Of a stretch of DNA of 64,000 bases, positions 1 to 8,734 are shown piece by piece. Location: assembly GCA_044230315.1 (NCBI GenBank), contig JBGARJ010000006.1:62001-126000 (forward strand). Reading direction: 5' to 3'. Under the pieces are notes generated by a model. That model was not told where the DNA came from. It did not search any database and worked only from the letters and a program-made list of their open reading frames with translations. Position 1 is the stretch's first letter, and each line of letters opens with the position of its first letter. Position numbers and translations under genes: made by a program. Source of the DNA: M3007 sp044230315. GTDB taxonomy: Bacteria > Bacteroidota > Bacteroidia > Chitinophagales > Saprospiraceae.

Positions 1-1
1 G

Positions 2-787
2 GCTTCAGCCGATTTCGACGGTGGGCTCCTCCGCGAACCGGTGCTATGGAAATTACTGCTCCTGATCGGAATTACCTACCTGGTCTGGAGTGAAAAACTG
101 TCCATTGTATTGGATTTGACCCCAACGGCCTCGCAGGAACGTCAGGAATCCGGGCCTGAACGGAAAGTCAAAGCCTCCCTTTTACCCGATTTGTTTTCCA
201 AACCGGAGAAAGCGTCTGCCGGCACACCCAAAACCGGGGTTGTCCTGCCGGCTGGGTCGTCCGGCAATTGTGTTTTTTCCATCGATCCGGAATACGCCGG
301 GCGAAACGACATCAATGCCCGGGAAGTAACGCTGGCAGTGGAAAAATGCCGGGACTATGTTGCCCGCTTTGCTCCGGTCGCCATCGCTGAAATGCACAAA
401 TACGGCATCCCGGCCAGTATTGTCCTCGCACAGGGCCTGCTGGAAAGCGATGCCGGCGAAAGTAAACTCGCACGCAGCACCAACAACCATTTTGGTATAA
501 AGTGCTTTTCCAACCGCTGCAAAAAAGGGCATTGCATCAATTTTAGCGACGACTCGCACAAAGACTTTTTCATCAAATACAGCAACATCTGGAGCAGTTA
601 CCGGGCCCACAGCCAGTTTTTGAAAAACAGCCGCCGGTTCTCCCATTTATTTAATCTTGATTCTCAAGACTTTCGGAATTGGGCCCGCGGGCTGGCAAAA
701 TCAGGCTATGCCACAGACAAAAAATACGGAGAGAAACTGATCGCATTAATCCTGAACCTGCATCTGCATGATTTTGACCAGCAATAA
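2..787 (+). CDS. Glucosaminidase-domain protein (peptidoglycan hydrolase), 5' end uncertain
   Basis: Likely an N-acetylglucosaminidase acting on peptidoglycan outside the inner membrane. The C-terminal half, from about residue 110 of the GTG-initiated form, matches the FlgJ/Glucosaminidase family. It has the segment IVLAQGLLESDAG, whose Glu is the expected catalytic acid, followed by NNHFGIKC. A hydrophobic stretch right after the GTG at 41 (LLLLIGITYLV) would be a signal anchor, and a low-complexity linker separates it from the catalytic domain. The reading frame stays open upstream to base 2, so translation could begin before the window; the GTG at 41 (248 residues) is only the first usable start inside it. 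The family is usually 150-300 residues. It converges on secG across a strong bidirectional terminator. The domain is clear, the exact start is not. Confidence 0.8.
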   Translation, partial: ASADFDGGLLREPVLWKLLLLIGITYLVWSEKLSIVLDLTPTASQERQESGPERKVKASLLPDLFSKPEKASAGTPKTGVVLPAGSSGNCVFSIDPEYAGRNDINAREVTLAVEKCRDYVARFAPVAIAEMHKYGIPASIVLAQGLLESDAGESKLARSTNNHFGIKCFSNRCKKGHCINFSDDSHKDFFIKYSNIWSSYRAHSQFLKNSRRFSHLFNLDSQDFRNWARGLAKSGYATDKKYGEKLIALILNLHLHDFDQQ

Positions 788-808
788 TCAGGATGACCCT
801 GTTGGAAA

Positions 809-858
809 CACAAAAAGCCCTTCACCGCGCGAAACCTGGCGGCGAAGGGCTTTTTGTG
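809..858. terminator. Bidirectional intrinsic terminator between glucosaminidase gene and secG
   Basis: A perfect 15-bp inverted repeat (arms 809-823 and 844-858) includes A5 on one side and T5 on the other, so it works as a hairpin plus U-tract on both strands. It separates two convergent genes. Confidence 0.9.
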
Positions 859-872
859 CTAGATAATTTGCG

Positions 873-1148
873 TTATTGCCCGGATTGAATCGGAATTTCC
901 GGAAGGGTAGTAGAACCGCCTCCGGTACCCACCACTAATACGGAGGCTACACAGAGCACGAGGAGCACACCCGCTAAAACCCAGGTGGCTTTTTCAATAA
1001 AATCAGTGGAACGGGCTGCTCCAAAGAGCTGCTGGGCTTGACCGCCAAAAGTAGGGTCAATACCGCCACCTTTGGGGTTCTGGATCAGCACAGCGGCCAT
1101 CAACAGAACACTCACCAAGGCAATCAAAACCGCTAAAGTGGGTAACAT
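873..1148 (-). CDS. secG: Preprotein translocase subunit SecG
   Basis: Small inner-membrane subunit of the SecYEG channel that assists export of unfolded proteins. The 91-residue product has the two-helix SecG layout: an N-terminal membrane segment, the conserved cytoplasmic-loop motif LIQNPKGGG, then a Gly/Gln-rich loop and a second membrane segment (WVLAGVLLVLCVASVLVV). The length fits the family. It is the last gene of a minus-strand run lptE - TPR protein - secG; only 6 bp separate it from the TPR gene stop, so it is probably co-transcribed. Confidence 0.95.
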   Translation of the reverse strand: MLPTLAVLIALVSVLLMAAVLIQNPKGGGIDPTFGGQAQQLFGAARSTDFIEKATWVLAGVLLVLCVASVLVVGTGGGSTTLPEIPIQSGQ

Positions 1149-1154
1149 GATCGT

Positions 1155-2060
1155 TTATTTTTTTATTTTTTCAATTTCGGCGGCAAAGTACGCGCTTTTC
1201 TCCGGAAACGCCAAACGCAACCTTTCATACATGGCAATAGCCTTGTCGCGATAGCCCTGCTGAGCATAAAGTTTGGCCAGCGTCTCTGAAACAATATCCT
1301 TGTTTTCCATAACGCTTTTCTCCGCCAGGGCCTGCGCTGTGCTGAGCTTGGGCGTTTCGCCCCCCACTTCTTCTGGCTTGGCTATTTCTTTTTCCTCCTC
1401 CGGAGCAACCTGATAGTCCGCATCCGCCGCCAATGACGTTAATGGGGCCGGGTGTACTTGTTCCGGCACAAGGACGGGTGGGTTGAACTGGTTGACCCAA
1501 ACGCCGAACGAAGGCTGGAATGTAATAGCGGGTGGCGGGTGGGGCGCCTCCCTTTCTTCCTCCCTCACTGTTCCATCTTCGATCTTGGCTTCGTCGTGCG
1601 GAGGAGAGGGTGTGGAAAGATCCAAATTGGGGATATTTTGCCGGGGGGGGGCCTCAACCGGTGCTTCTGGTGGCGGAATGGCTGCTGTTGCGGGTTCATC
1701 CGCGGATACGGTGCTGGTCGTTCTGGGTACAGGCGCCTTTGCTTCCAGTTCCCGCTGGACGGTTTCAATTGGTTTTAATTCGAGGATCAGTTCGTCGGAT
1801 TCGGCGGCGACAGGTTGCGGCGCCAATTTCCGCGGCGCCGCCAAGGCAAATAAACGGGTGCGGTCGAGGCTGTAGGTAGCTGCTGTAGCCAGGTTCCGGA
1901 CAAAATCGGGATGCTCATCCTGGTGGGCCTTAATGGCCAGCAGATAACGCAAATTATGAACGTACGGATATGCCAGCGCCAGTGTCTTCAATTCCTCGTA
2001 GGAAATGGAGGCCAGCAAATCCGGATTTTCCAATAATCTCAAAAATCGTTCCTGCGTCAT
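1155..2060 (-). CDS. TPR-tail protein with long Pro/Glu-rich linker, function unknown
   Basis: A 301-residue protein of unknown function. The N-terminal roughly 100 residues look helical. A central region from about residue 110 to 240 is rich in Pro, Glu and Ala and probably disordered. The C-terminal 45 residues form one tetratricopeptide-like helix pair (LAKLYAQQGYRDKAIAMYER). The start at 2060 is chosen because its ATG overlaps the lptE TGA as TGATG, a translational-coupling arrangement; a TTG six bases upstream also reads in frame but is less likely. The linker contains a nine-base C tract (G9 at 1643-1651 on the plus strand), a possible slippage site. Its place between lptE and secG hints at an envelope-linked role, but that is inference. 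Confidence 0.8.
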   Translation of the reverse strand: MTQERFLRLLENPDLLASISYEELKTLALAYPYVHNLRYLLAIKAHQDEHPDFVRNLATAATYSLDRTRLFALAAPRKLAPQPVAAESDELILELKPIETVQRELEAKAPVPRTTSTVSADEPATAAIPPPEAPVEAPPRQNIPNLDLSTPSPPHDEAKIEDGTVREEEREAPHPPPAITFQPSFGVWVNQFNPPVLVPEQVHPAPLTSLAADADYQVAPEEEKEIAKPEEVGGETPKLSTAQALAEKSVMENKDIVSETLAKLYAQQGYRDKAIAMYERLRLAFPEKSAYFAAEIEKIKK

Positions 2061-2572
2061 CACCAATTATTAAATGCCGCATTAAAAATATCTTCCAACA
2101 ATTGATCGGAAATCGCTTTAATCAATTGATCCTGAACGGTCAGCAAGTCATCCGTGTTGGAAAATTCAGCAAAAAAACTAAACGACCGTTCACTTGGCCA
2201 CGAACCTTCCGCCCCTTCTTTGTTCACCGTATAATTAACTTGCATACGAATTTCCAGTTTGTTGCGCGCCACCACTTCACCCGGTTGAGGCGCCACTGCT
2301 ACCACCCGGTAGTCGATGATACGGCCGGAAAATTCAGCGTCGGGGTCTTCACTTTTGAGTGCCAGCGGGGTTTCGGTGCGCACCTTGTCTTTGAGCCGTT
2401 CCGTGAAATCAACCGCCAGGGTTGGCGGGGCATTGGGGGCCACATTTTCAAAATTCTGCACAAAAAAGGTCTTGATATTGGGGTCAATAGAAATGCCCTT
2501 GAAGGAGTAACACCCGTTCAGGGTCAGCGCCAGGGCGCAGAACAGCGGTAAATGTTTTCGGAACTTGGTCAT
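2060..2572 (-). CDS. lptE: LptE-family LPS-assembly lipoprotein
   Basis: Predicted outer-membrane lipoprotein that would plug LptD and help insert LPS. It starts MTKFRKHLPLFCALALTLNGC, with a lipobox (LNGC) and acylated Cys21. The mature part has the Bacteroidota LptE pattern: an early Y-S-F-K-G segment, a central strand region with DFTERLKDKV, and a helical C-terminus. I chose the start at 2572 because the longer frame from 2635 places hydrophilic sequence before the signal peptide. The length of 170 residues is typical. The stop overlaps the start of the downstream TPR gene (TGATG). guaA lies 93 bp upstream on the same strand. Confidence 0.85.
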   Translation of the reverse strand: MTKFRKHLPLFCALALTLNGCYSFKGISIDPNIKTFFVQNFENVAPNAPPTLAVDFTERLKDKVRTETPLALKSEDPDAEFSGRIIDYRVVAVAPQPGEVVARNKLEIRMQVNYTVNKEGAEGSWPSERSFSFFAEFSNTDDLLTVQDQLIKAISDQLLEDIFNAAFNNW

Positions 2573-2665
2573 GCAATGCAGCAAAATTCGAAAAAAAACG
2601 AACAACCCGGCATTTTTGATGCGTAAACGCTGCATCGTCGGGGGCGCGACCGACCTGGCATCCAG

Positions 2666-4204
2666 CTATTCCCACTCAATGGTAGCCGGTGGTTTGGTAC
2701 TGATATCGTACACAACCCGGTTGATCCCCTTTACATTGTTGATGATTTCGCTGGACACTTCTGCCATAAATTCATAGGGCAACCGACTCCATTCCGCCGT
2801 CATGCCATCGGTGCTGTTCACCGCACGCAGTGCAACCGTCTGTTCGTAGGTGCGCTCGTCACCCATCACGCCTACCGACTGGATTGGCAGCAGGATGGTG
2901 CCGGCTTGCCATACCTGGTCATACAAACCGTAAGCTCGCAATTTGTTGATATAAATCGCGTCGGCTTCCTGAAGCATTTGCACTTTCTCGGGCGTGATAT
3001 CGCCCAAAATGCGAATGCCCAACCCGGGCCCCGGAAACGGGTGGCGATGCAGGATGTTTTCCGGAATTCCAAGTTCTTTGCCCACGCGCCGCACCTCGTC
3101 TTTGAACAACATGCGCAGCGGTTCCACAATTTTTAATTTGAGTTTATCCGGCAAACCACCCACGTTGTGATGGCTTTTGATCGTAACCGAAGGCCCATGC
3201 ACGCTTACCGACTCAATCACATCCGGGTAGATGGTACCCTGGCCAAGCCAGTGGCAATCGGGGTGGGCGCGCGATTCTTCCTCAAAAATTTCAATAAACA
3301 ACCGGCCGATGATCTTGCGTTTATCTTCCGGATTGGCCACCCCGCGCAACGCCGAATAGAACCGTTCTTTCGCATTTACCCCCTCGATGTTCAGACCCAT
3401 ATGCTGGTACGAATCGAGCACGTCGGAGAACTCATTTTTCCGCAGCAGGCCATTGTCTATAAAAAAACAGAATAACTGCGCACCGATGGCCCGGTGCAAC
3501 AAAATGGCGGCTACAGTGGAGTCTACCCCGCCAGATAAGGCCATTATTATTTTCTCGGAGCCAATTTTTGCGCGCAAGGCCGCCACGGTCTCCTCCACAA
3601 AATGCGCCGGCGTCCAATCACCAGCACAGCCGCAAATCCCCAGTACAAAGTTTTTCAGAAATTGAAAGCCCTCCAGGCTGTGGTACACTTCGGGATGGAA
3701 TTGAATCCCATAAAACGGCGCAGCAAAGCGACCTTTGGTAGCGCGGAAAGCCGCGATGGGGATGCTTTCTGTCCCGGCCAATACCTCGAAACCTTCTGGC
3801 AACTGCAGGATCGTGTCGCCATGGCTCATCCAAACCTGTGAACGCTGGGACGTGTGCGCAAAAAACGGGTCTGCCGTATCGTGCTGCGCCAGATAGGCTT
3901 TTCCATACTCCCGTTTTTCGGAACGCGCCACCACACCACCGTAAAAATCGGCCGTCAGCTGGGCGCCATAACAAATTCCCAGCACCGGGTATTTCCCGGC
4001 GATAGCATCCAGGTCGAGTCGCAATGCATCGGGTTGCATAACCGAGAAAGGGCTGCCTGAAAATATCACCCCTTTCACATCGGTGGCCGAAGCCGGAAAT
4101 TTGTTGTACGGAACGATTTCACAGTACACATTCAACTCACGAACGCGGCGCGCGATCAGCTGGGTGTATTGGGAGCCAAAATCAAGTATAAGGATTTTTT
4201 CCAT
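2666..4204 (-). CDS. guaA: GMP synthase (glutamine-hydrolysing)
   Basis: Cytoplasmic enzyme converting XMP, ATP and glutamine to GMP in purine synthesis. It has the class-I glutamine amidotransferase domain at residues 1 to about 190, with catalytic Cys78 (GICYGAQ) and His170/Glu172 (FHPEV). The ATP pyrophosphatase domain has P-loop SGGVDST at 224-230. The dimerisation domain includes PFPGPGLGIRI and the family C-terminus ending IEWE. The 512-residue length is normal. The ATG at 4204 starts exactly at the conserved MEKILILDFGSQYTQ; the upstream open frame is not needed. A TACCTTTG promoter box lies about 19 bases upstream of the start codon. Confidence 0.98.
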   Translation of the reverse strand: MEKILILDFGSQYTQLIARRVRELNVYCEIVPYNKFPASATDVKGVIFSGSPFSVMQPDALRLDLDAIAGKYPVLGICYGAQLTADFYGGVVARSEKREYGKAYLAQHDTADPFFAHTSQRSQVWMSHGDTILQLPEGFEVLAGTESIPIAAFRATKGRFAAPFYGIQFHPEVYHSLEGFQFLKNFVLGICGCAGDWTPAHFVEETVAALRAKIGSEKIIMALSGGVDSTVAAILLHRAIGAQLFCFFIDNGLLRKNEFSDVLDSYQHMGLNIEGVNAKERFYSALRGVANPEDKRKIIGRLFIEIFEEESRAHPDCHWLGQGTIYPDVIESVSVHGPSVTIKSHHNVGGLPDKLKLKIVEPLRMLFKDEVRRVGKELGIPENILHRHPFPGPGLGIRILGDITPEKVQMLQEADAIYINKLRAYGLYDQVWQAGTILLPIQSVGVMGDERTYEQTVALRAVNSTDGMTAEWSRLPYEFMAEVSSEIINNVKGINRVVYDISTKPPATIEWE

Positions 4205-4222
4205 GGCATATTTTGAAGGCCG

Positions 4223-4230
4223 CAAAGGTA
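4223..4230 (-). promoter_or_regulatory. -7 box of guaA
   Basis: The minus strand reads TACCTTTG, a match to the Bacteroidota -7 consensus TAnnTTTG, just upstream of the guaA ATG (4204). The implied leader is only about 13 nt. No clear -33 TTG is seen at the expected distance. Confidence 0.55.
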
Positions 4231-4356
4231 TGGAATATCTCAATGCCGAATGGGCCGGCAATGCAGTTCAAAGGCAACTGTTTGCACCGCGCCGCGAAAA
4301 GCAGCAAATCCTGGCCATCCCGCGTTTTGTTGACGATCTTTAACACCAGAGAAACG

Positions 4357-5190
4357 ATGAAGTATAGCCTGCCTATTACCACCTTATTCCTGTCATTGCT
4401 CGGCCTGTTCGCCTGCAAAAATGACGCACCGCCGCTTTATTCACCCGGATTGGAAGCGCGCCTGAACGGATTGCGACCTGTCGAACTCAGCTGGCGGCAG
4501 CAAGACTCCATCCGGTCCCTGATCCGTTCGAAAAACCAGCGTTCCTTCCCCGTTTATTCCCCGACAGGCGAGGTGCTTTCACAGGAAGAAATCCTGAAAA
4601 AAAAGATCAATATGTATGTGGACTGTTTTCTGGACAGTGCTGCCAATATTGCCGCAACCGTATTCCGCCCAGCTACCCAGGCAGAGATTGCAGCGCGCAT
4701 GGAAGCCGTCAGCATCCGGCACAACCAGCAGGAACAGACCGTTGCAGACTGGCAGGGAAAATATCCGGCGCCTTTTACCGCCACTGATCTTCACGGCAAC
4801 AGGGTCGATTTGAAAAGCCTGAAAGGCAAAATCGTCGTGCTGAATTTCTGGTTCATCCGGTGTCATGGATGCGTCCAGGAATTGCCAGAGCTCAACCGGG
4901 TTGTTTCGGAGTTCGCCGACAAAGAGGTGGTGTTTTTAGGGTTGACATTTGATAAGGCGGCCGAAACCAAAGCCTTTCTGGATAAAACCCGGTTCGATTA
5001 CCGCATACTCCCCGATGCGCAGCCGATCTTCTGGCAATTTGGCATCGGTCCCTGCCCGGTCAACCTCGTGATCAACCGGGAAGGAAAAGTCGTGTACAGC
5101 GAGTTGGGTTATGAGGCGGCAAACCAGTCCTCTTATGAACAGCTGCGCTATGCGATCCAACAAGCCCTGCACAACCGTGCCAAGCCATAA
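4357..5190 (+). CDS. TlpA-like thioredoxin-fold lipoprotein
   Basis: Envelope-attached redoxin of the TlpA/AhpC-TSA superfamily, probably a thiol oxidoreductase. The ATG at 4357 gives a lipoprotein signal (LLGLFACK, acylated Cys20); the frame runs further upstream but only shadows the guaA promoter region. The N-terminal ~120 residues are a family-specific extension. The thioredoxin fold follows, with KGKIVVLNFWFIRCHGC. The active site is CHGC (Cys169/Cys172) rather than the common CxPC, and the cis-Pro segment GIGPCPVNLVINREG is present. Length is 277 residues. Its stop codon directly abuts the stop of the convergent PKD protein gene. Confidence 0.85.
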   Translation: MKYSLPITTLFLSLLGLFACKNDAPPLYSPGLEARLNGLRPVELSWRQQDSIRSLIRSKNQRSFPVYSPTGEVLSQEEILKKKINMYVDCFLDSAANIAATVFRPATQAEIAARMEAVSIRHNQQEQTVADWQGKYPAPFTATDLHGNRVDLKSLKGKIVVLNFWFIRCHGCVQELPELNRVVSEFADKEVVFLGLTFDKAAETKAFLDKTRFDYRILPDAQPIFWQFGIGPCPVNLVINREGKVVYSELGYEAANQSSYEQLRYAIQQALHNRAKP

Positions 5191-7770
5191 TCATTGTTTT
5201 ATGAACTTGCGCTGCACGACGCCCGTTCCAAAATACAACTGCACGCAATAAACCCCCGGACTAAACCCGTCAAGCGGGATGTGTATCGCCGGAATTATCT
5301 CCGCGGATTGCTGCCAGATGGCTCTGCCTGAAAAATCACAGATCCGGATCACGTCCGGCAACCTGGCTGATTGTGAACAATCTACGGTAACGGCAGAGCC
5401 AGCCGGATTCGGATATACACGGATCATCCCACTTTCGGCCGGACTGTATTCTCCCGTGAGCACTATTTCAATGGTTTTTTGCAGAATGGAGGTGCCGCAA
5501 AAATTATCGGCCACGAGCGTGACGGTGAAAGTGCCGCTTAGTGCATATTGGTGCAACGCATCGGTCGTCGCCTGCGGATCGGTGTTGTCGCCGAAATACC
5601 AGGTATAATGGTCCGCATTTTGACTCTGGTTGGTGAGTTGTACCAGTCCGTTTCCGACAACCGCTACGTCAAATGCCGCGTTGGGATACCCAAGCAATTC
5701 CACTACAATGGTTTTACTGATCGTATCGGCGCCAATGGAATTAAACGCGATCAGCGTTACCGTATAGACACCCGAAACGGTGTAGGTGACTATAGGGTTT
5801 ACCTCGGTAGAAACCGCAGGGTTGCCCCCAGGGAACGACCAAAGGAAAGCAGTAGCATTGGCCGACGATTGATTGGAAAACGAAATTGGTGCAGATGCAC
5901 AATCCAGTACAGAGTCGGGCGCCGAAAACGCCGCCAGTGGACTGGAAAAAACGGATACGGCTTGCGTGTAAACGGCTGTGTCGCAGGCAGAGATGGCGTA
6001 AAGTGTAACCGTAAACGAGCCTTCTCCAGCATACACGTGTTGCGGGGCTGTTTGCGACGAGGTCGACCCGTCGCCGAAATCCCACCAAAAGGCAACTGCA
6101 TGTACGGATTGATTGTCAAAAATAACCGTAGTTTGATCAATTGAAGCCGTGAACTGGGCAACTGGAGCAGGCAATACCTCCAATGCAGCAGCAGCAGAAA
6201 TAACCTCGGCCCCGCAGCCTGGTCGCGACACTACACAGCGAAACATGGCGTCGTTGAAAACAGAATCGGCTGCGGCGAGCACCAATTCCGGCGTCAAAAA
6301 ACCGGAAAAACCCATTCCATTCGCGACAGGCGACCACCCGGGGCCGTTGTTCATTTCCCACTGAAATTGCCAGGGGCCCGTGTTGGCACTTATAGAAAAT
6401 GTAGCCATGTTGCCTGCACAAGCTACAACCGGCTGGGGGTCGGCTGTTATCTCCGGAAAAATGAATGATATCGTGTTTTGAGGGATGTAGCCCGACCAGG
6501 TTTCTGCTGCGCCGGGCGCTCCGGGTTGGGCCCCATTCGGGCTTCCGTTGCAGGCATTGGTTGATCCGGCGATCACACCTGGAGCACCACCGGCAGGTGC
6601 CGGCACTCCGGGCAAATTGCTCCGGATATACCCGCCGCCGCCGCCGCCGCCCGGTCCGAAGCACCTGTTTTGGTTGTTATTAATGGTGTTGCCACCGGCA
6701 GCGGCGTTTGCTTGTACTACCGGATGGCCGCTCGCCTCTGCGGTATACAACATCACGGTGCCACCTGCACCGCCACCGCCGCCGCCATCGCCATTGGCAG
6801 TATCTCCCGGCATACCATTGGCTGATATCCATTGCTGGCTTCCGGCCAACGTACCGGCCTTCAACAGGATAATACCACCGCCTGCACCGCCAGCAGAGGT
6901 CAGGTTGTTGTTGGCATGTCCCGCGCCGCCGCCGCCGCCCAGAAAAAGCAGGCTGGAATCGGCAGGCAAAAACCGGCCGCCCAAACCCGGGAAATACCCG
7001 TCGCAGCCAAATGTAGAAGGTTCATCGTTGTCGCCTCCATGGCCGCCGCCGCCGGCATGGCCGCCGCCGCCGCCGCCTGAATTGTGATCATTACCGCCGC
7101 CGCCGCCATTGGCTTGCGCGCCGCGACCAAATATTTTGCTCGAATCTGCCGCTCCAATCCCTTCGCCTTTATAGCCGCCCCGCCAGTTACCATAATTATA
7201 GGCGTAGTCCGATTCGCCAACGAGCCAGGTGCAATTGTTTACCGGCGCCACATAACTCACCCCTCCGCGAAAGCCTGCCCCATCGGCCATAACAGGTGCA
7301 TCCAAAATTAAACTGTCACTGACCGACAGCGTCAGCACGCCGCCGGTCTGGCCATTCCAGGGTTGCGGGCGGAGGGTATCCGTCACCACTGCCTTGTCGT
7401 AACGAGGCATCGAAACCAACTGTACCTTGCCGGCGGGGTCATAGGTATGGACCAGCCGGTACCGGACGAAAACCGCGCCCGCCGCTACCGAGTCCACTAC
7501 AATTAGCTCGTACCGGCCCGCGGCATGCCAATTGATGATCTGGCCGAAATTTGCATTGTTGGCTGTCGCTATATCAGCGCCTTTCATCTGTATAAGCAAA
7601 GCAGACTGGTCTTTTTGAAAGCCTGCCGTGTCTGCAACCTCGATCCGGCCCGCACAGGTGTCTATTTCGAGCACGGAAGCATACCGGTTGATCACGCCGG
7701 AAAGGGCAATGGGTTGGGCCAAAACCAGGTGGCTGCAAATAAACAGGAAACAGAGGGGGAGAAATCGCAT
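5191..7770 (-). CDS. Secreted Gly-rich PKD-domain protein with T9SS type A sorting signal
   Basis: A secreted, probably surface-attached protein of unknown ligand. It starts MRFLPLCFLFICSHLVLAQP, a clear signal peptide; the longer frame to 7824 adds a basic leader and is not preferred. Residues about 210-410 are extremely glycine-rich, with runs of five to eight Gly interrupted by His, Asn and Ala. Two to three PKD-type domains follow between about 540 and 770, recognisable by WWDFGDGST and the similar WYFGDN. The last ~80 residues form a T9SS type A sorting domain (RVYPNPAGSAV ... GVYCVQLYFG ... RKFIKQ). The Gly region rests on GCC/GCCG-rich simple repeats. There are no catalytic motifs I recognise, so a structural or adhesive role is inferred. 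Confidence 0.85.
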   Translation of the reverse strand: MRFLPLCFLFICSHLVLAQPIALSGVINRYASVLEIDTCAGRIEVADTAGFQKDQSALLIQMKGADIATANNANFGQIINWHAAGRYELIVVDSVAAGAVFVRYRLVHTYDPAGKVQLVSMPRYDKAVVTDTLRPQPWNGQTGGVLTLSVSDSLILDAPVMADGAGFRGGVSYVAPVNNCTWLVGESDYAYNYGNWRGGYKGEGIGAADSSKIFGRGAQANGGGGGNDHNSGGGGGGHAGGGGHGGDNDEPSTFGCDGYFPGLGGRFLPADSSLLFLGGGGGAGHANNNLTSAGGAGGGIILLKAGTLAGSQQWISANGMPGDTANGDGGGGGGAGGTVMLYTAEASGHPVVQANAAAGGNTINNNQNRCFGPGGGGGGGYIRSNLPGVPAPAGGAPGVIAGSTNACNGSPNGAQPGAPGAAETWSGYIPQNTISFIFPEITADPQPVVACAGNMATFSISANTGPWQFQWEMNNGPGWSPVANGMGFSGFLTPELVLAAADSVFNDAMFRCVVSRPGCGAEVISAAAALEVLPAPVAQFTASIDQTTVIFDNQSVHAVAFWWDFGDGSTSSQTAPQHVYAGEGSFTVTLYAISACDTAVYTQAVSVFSSPLAAFSAPDSVLDCASAPISFSNQSSANATAFLWSFPGGNPAVSTEVNPIVTYTVSGVYTVTLIAFNSIGADTISKTIVVELLGYPNAAFDVAVVGNGLVQLTNQSQNADHYTWYFGDNTDPQATTDALHQYALSGTFTVTLVADNFCGTSILQKTIEIVLTGEYSPAESGMIRVYPNPAGSAVTVDCSQSARLPDVIRICDFSGRAIWQQSAEIIPAIHIPLDGFSPGVYCVQLYFGTGVVQRKFIKQ

Positions 7771-7849
7771 CGGTCGGGTAGTATTTGTGTATCGGCGGGG
7801 GCGATATGGCCGAAACAGTGTCATTTACGGCGCTAAATTTAAATCGATG

Positions 7850-7882
7850 TTTGTTTTTTTAGCAAACCTTAACGTACCTTTG
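7850..7882 (+). promoter_or_regulatory. rpsP promoter (-33 TTTG, -7 TACCTTTG)
   Basis: TTTG at 7850-7853, a 21-base spacer and TACCTTTG at 7875-7882 match the Bacteroidota housekeeping consensus closely. The start codon is 84 bases further on, so the leader is about 78 nt, enough for ribosomal-protein leader control, though no structure was resolved. Confidence 0.75.
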
Positions 7883-7966
7883 CGCGCTCGAAAAGCCCGG
7901 CGTTATTTTCAGATAAGGAACCGGGCGAGATTTTATCTCTTCATACTTTAAATTTTCGTTTGAATC

Positions 7967-8626
7967 ATGGCAGTAAAACTGCGTCTCCAACGTAAAGGCC
8001 GCAAAAAGGCTCCTTTTTACCACATTGTTGTAGCCGATGCCCGCTCTCCGCGCGACGGCCGTTTCATCGAGAAAATCGGCACCTACAACCCCCTCACCGT
8101 ACCGGCAACCATCGAACTGGACCGCGAGAAAGCCTATGATTGGCTGATCAAAGGCGCTCAGCCGACGGATACGGTACGCGCCATCCTGCGTTTCAAAGGC
8201 GTGTTATATCAAAAACACCTCGCGCTGGGTGTGAAGAAAGGCGCGCTTTCGGAAGAGCAGGCCGAGGTGAAGCTGAATACCTGGCTGGAACAGAAAGAAA
8301 CCCGTATTGCCAAACGCCGCGAAGCTACCGTTGAACAAAAACGCCAGTTCATCGCCGCAGTAGATGGCACGCCGAAAGTAAAAGCCAAACCGGTTAAAGA
8401 AGAAGCCGCCCCGGTCGCTGAAGAAGCCGCTCCGGTAGTAGAAGCGGAAGAGACGGCAATGGCGGTAGCAGAAGAAACGGTAACCGCTGTAGTGGAAGAA
8501 ACCGCCCCGGAAGTGGTGGAAACGGCCGAAACGGTAGAAGCGGCTGCAGAAGAAGCCGTAGAAGAGGCCGCTGCACCGGCAGAGGAAGAAACAACGCCGG
8601 AAGCCGAAGAAAAAACGGAAGAATAA
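7967..8626 (+). CDS. rpsP: 30S ribosomal protein S16 with long acidic C-terminal tail
   Basis: Small-subunit ribosomal protein needed for 30S assembly. Residues 1 to about 85 are canonical S16 (MAVKLRLQRKGRKKAPFYHI, DARSPRDGRFIEKIGTYNP). The tail from about residue 140 to 219 is almost wholly Ala, Glu, Val, Pro and Thr. S16 is normally 80-90 residues in most phyla; extended Ala/Glu-rich tails are common in Bacteroidota, but this one is long. A consensus promoter lies upstream and a strong terminator downstream, so the gene is probably monocistronic. A second TACTTTTG box at 8649-8656, between the stop and the terminator, has no obvious -33 partner. Confidence 0.97.
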   Translation: MAVKLRLQRKGRKKAPFYHIVVADARSPRDGRFIEKIGTYNPLTVPATIELDREKAYDWLIKGAQPTDTVRAILRFKGVLYQKHLALGVKKGALSEEQAEVKLNTWLEQKETRIAKRREATVEQKRQFIAAVDGTPKVKAKPVKEEAAPVAEEAAPVVEAEETAMAVAEETVTAVVEETAPEVVETAETVEAAAEEAVEEAAAPAEEETTPEAEEKTEE

Positions 8627-8678
8627 ACAGAACTACGGCAGGAGTTTTTACTTTTGCCATCATCATTTACGGGTTAAC

Positions 8679-8718
8679 AAGACCTGGCAAAGCCTTTGGT
8701 TGCTTTGCCAGGTCTTTT
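8679..8718 (+). terminator. rpsP terminator
   Basis: A perfect 15-bp inverted repeat (8679-8693 with 8702-8716) with an 8-base loop ends in a T run. It precedes the next gene, whose ATG is at 8735; the in-frame GTG at 8696 lies in this hairpin and is not a plausible start. Confidence 0.9.
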
Positions 8719-8734
8719 TTCAAAAAAGAACAAT

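Noticed and set aside
6548..7087. Pro/Ala-rich frames opposite the Gly-rich region
   Set aside because: GCC-type repeats are open in several frames; only the minus-strand frame has a signal peptide, PKD domains and a sorting tail.
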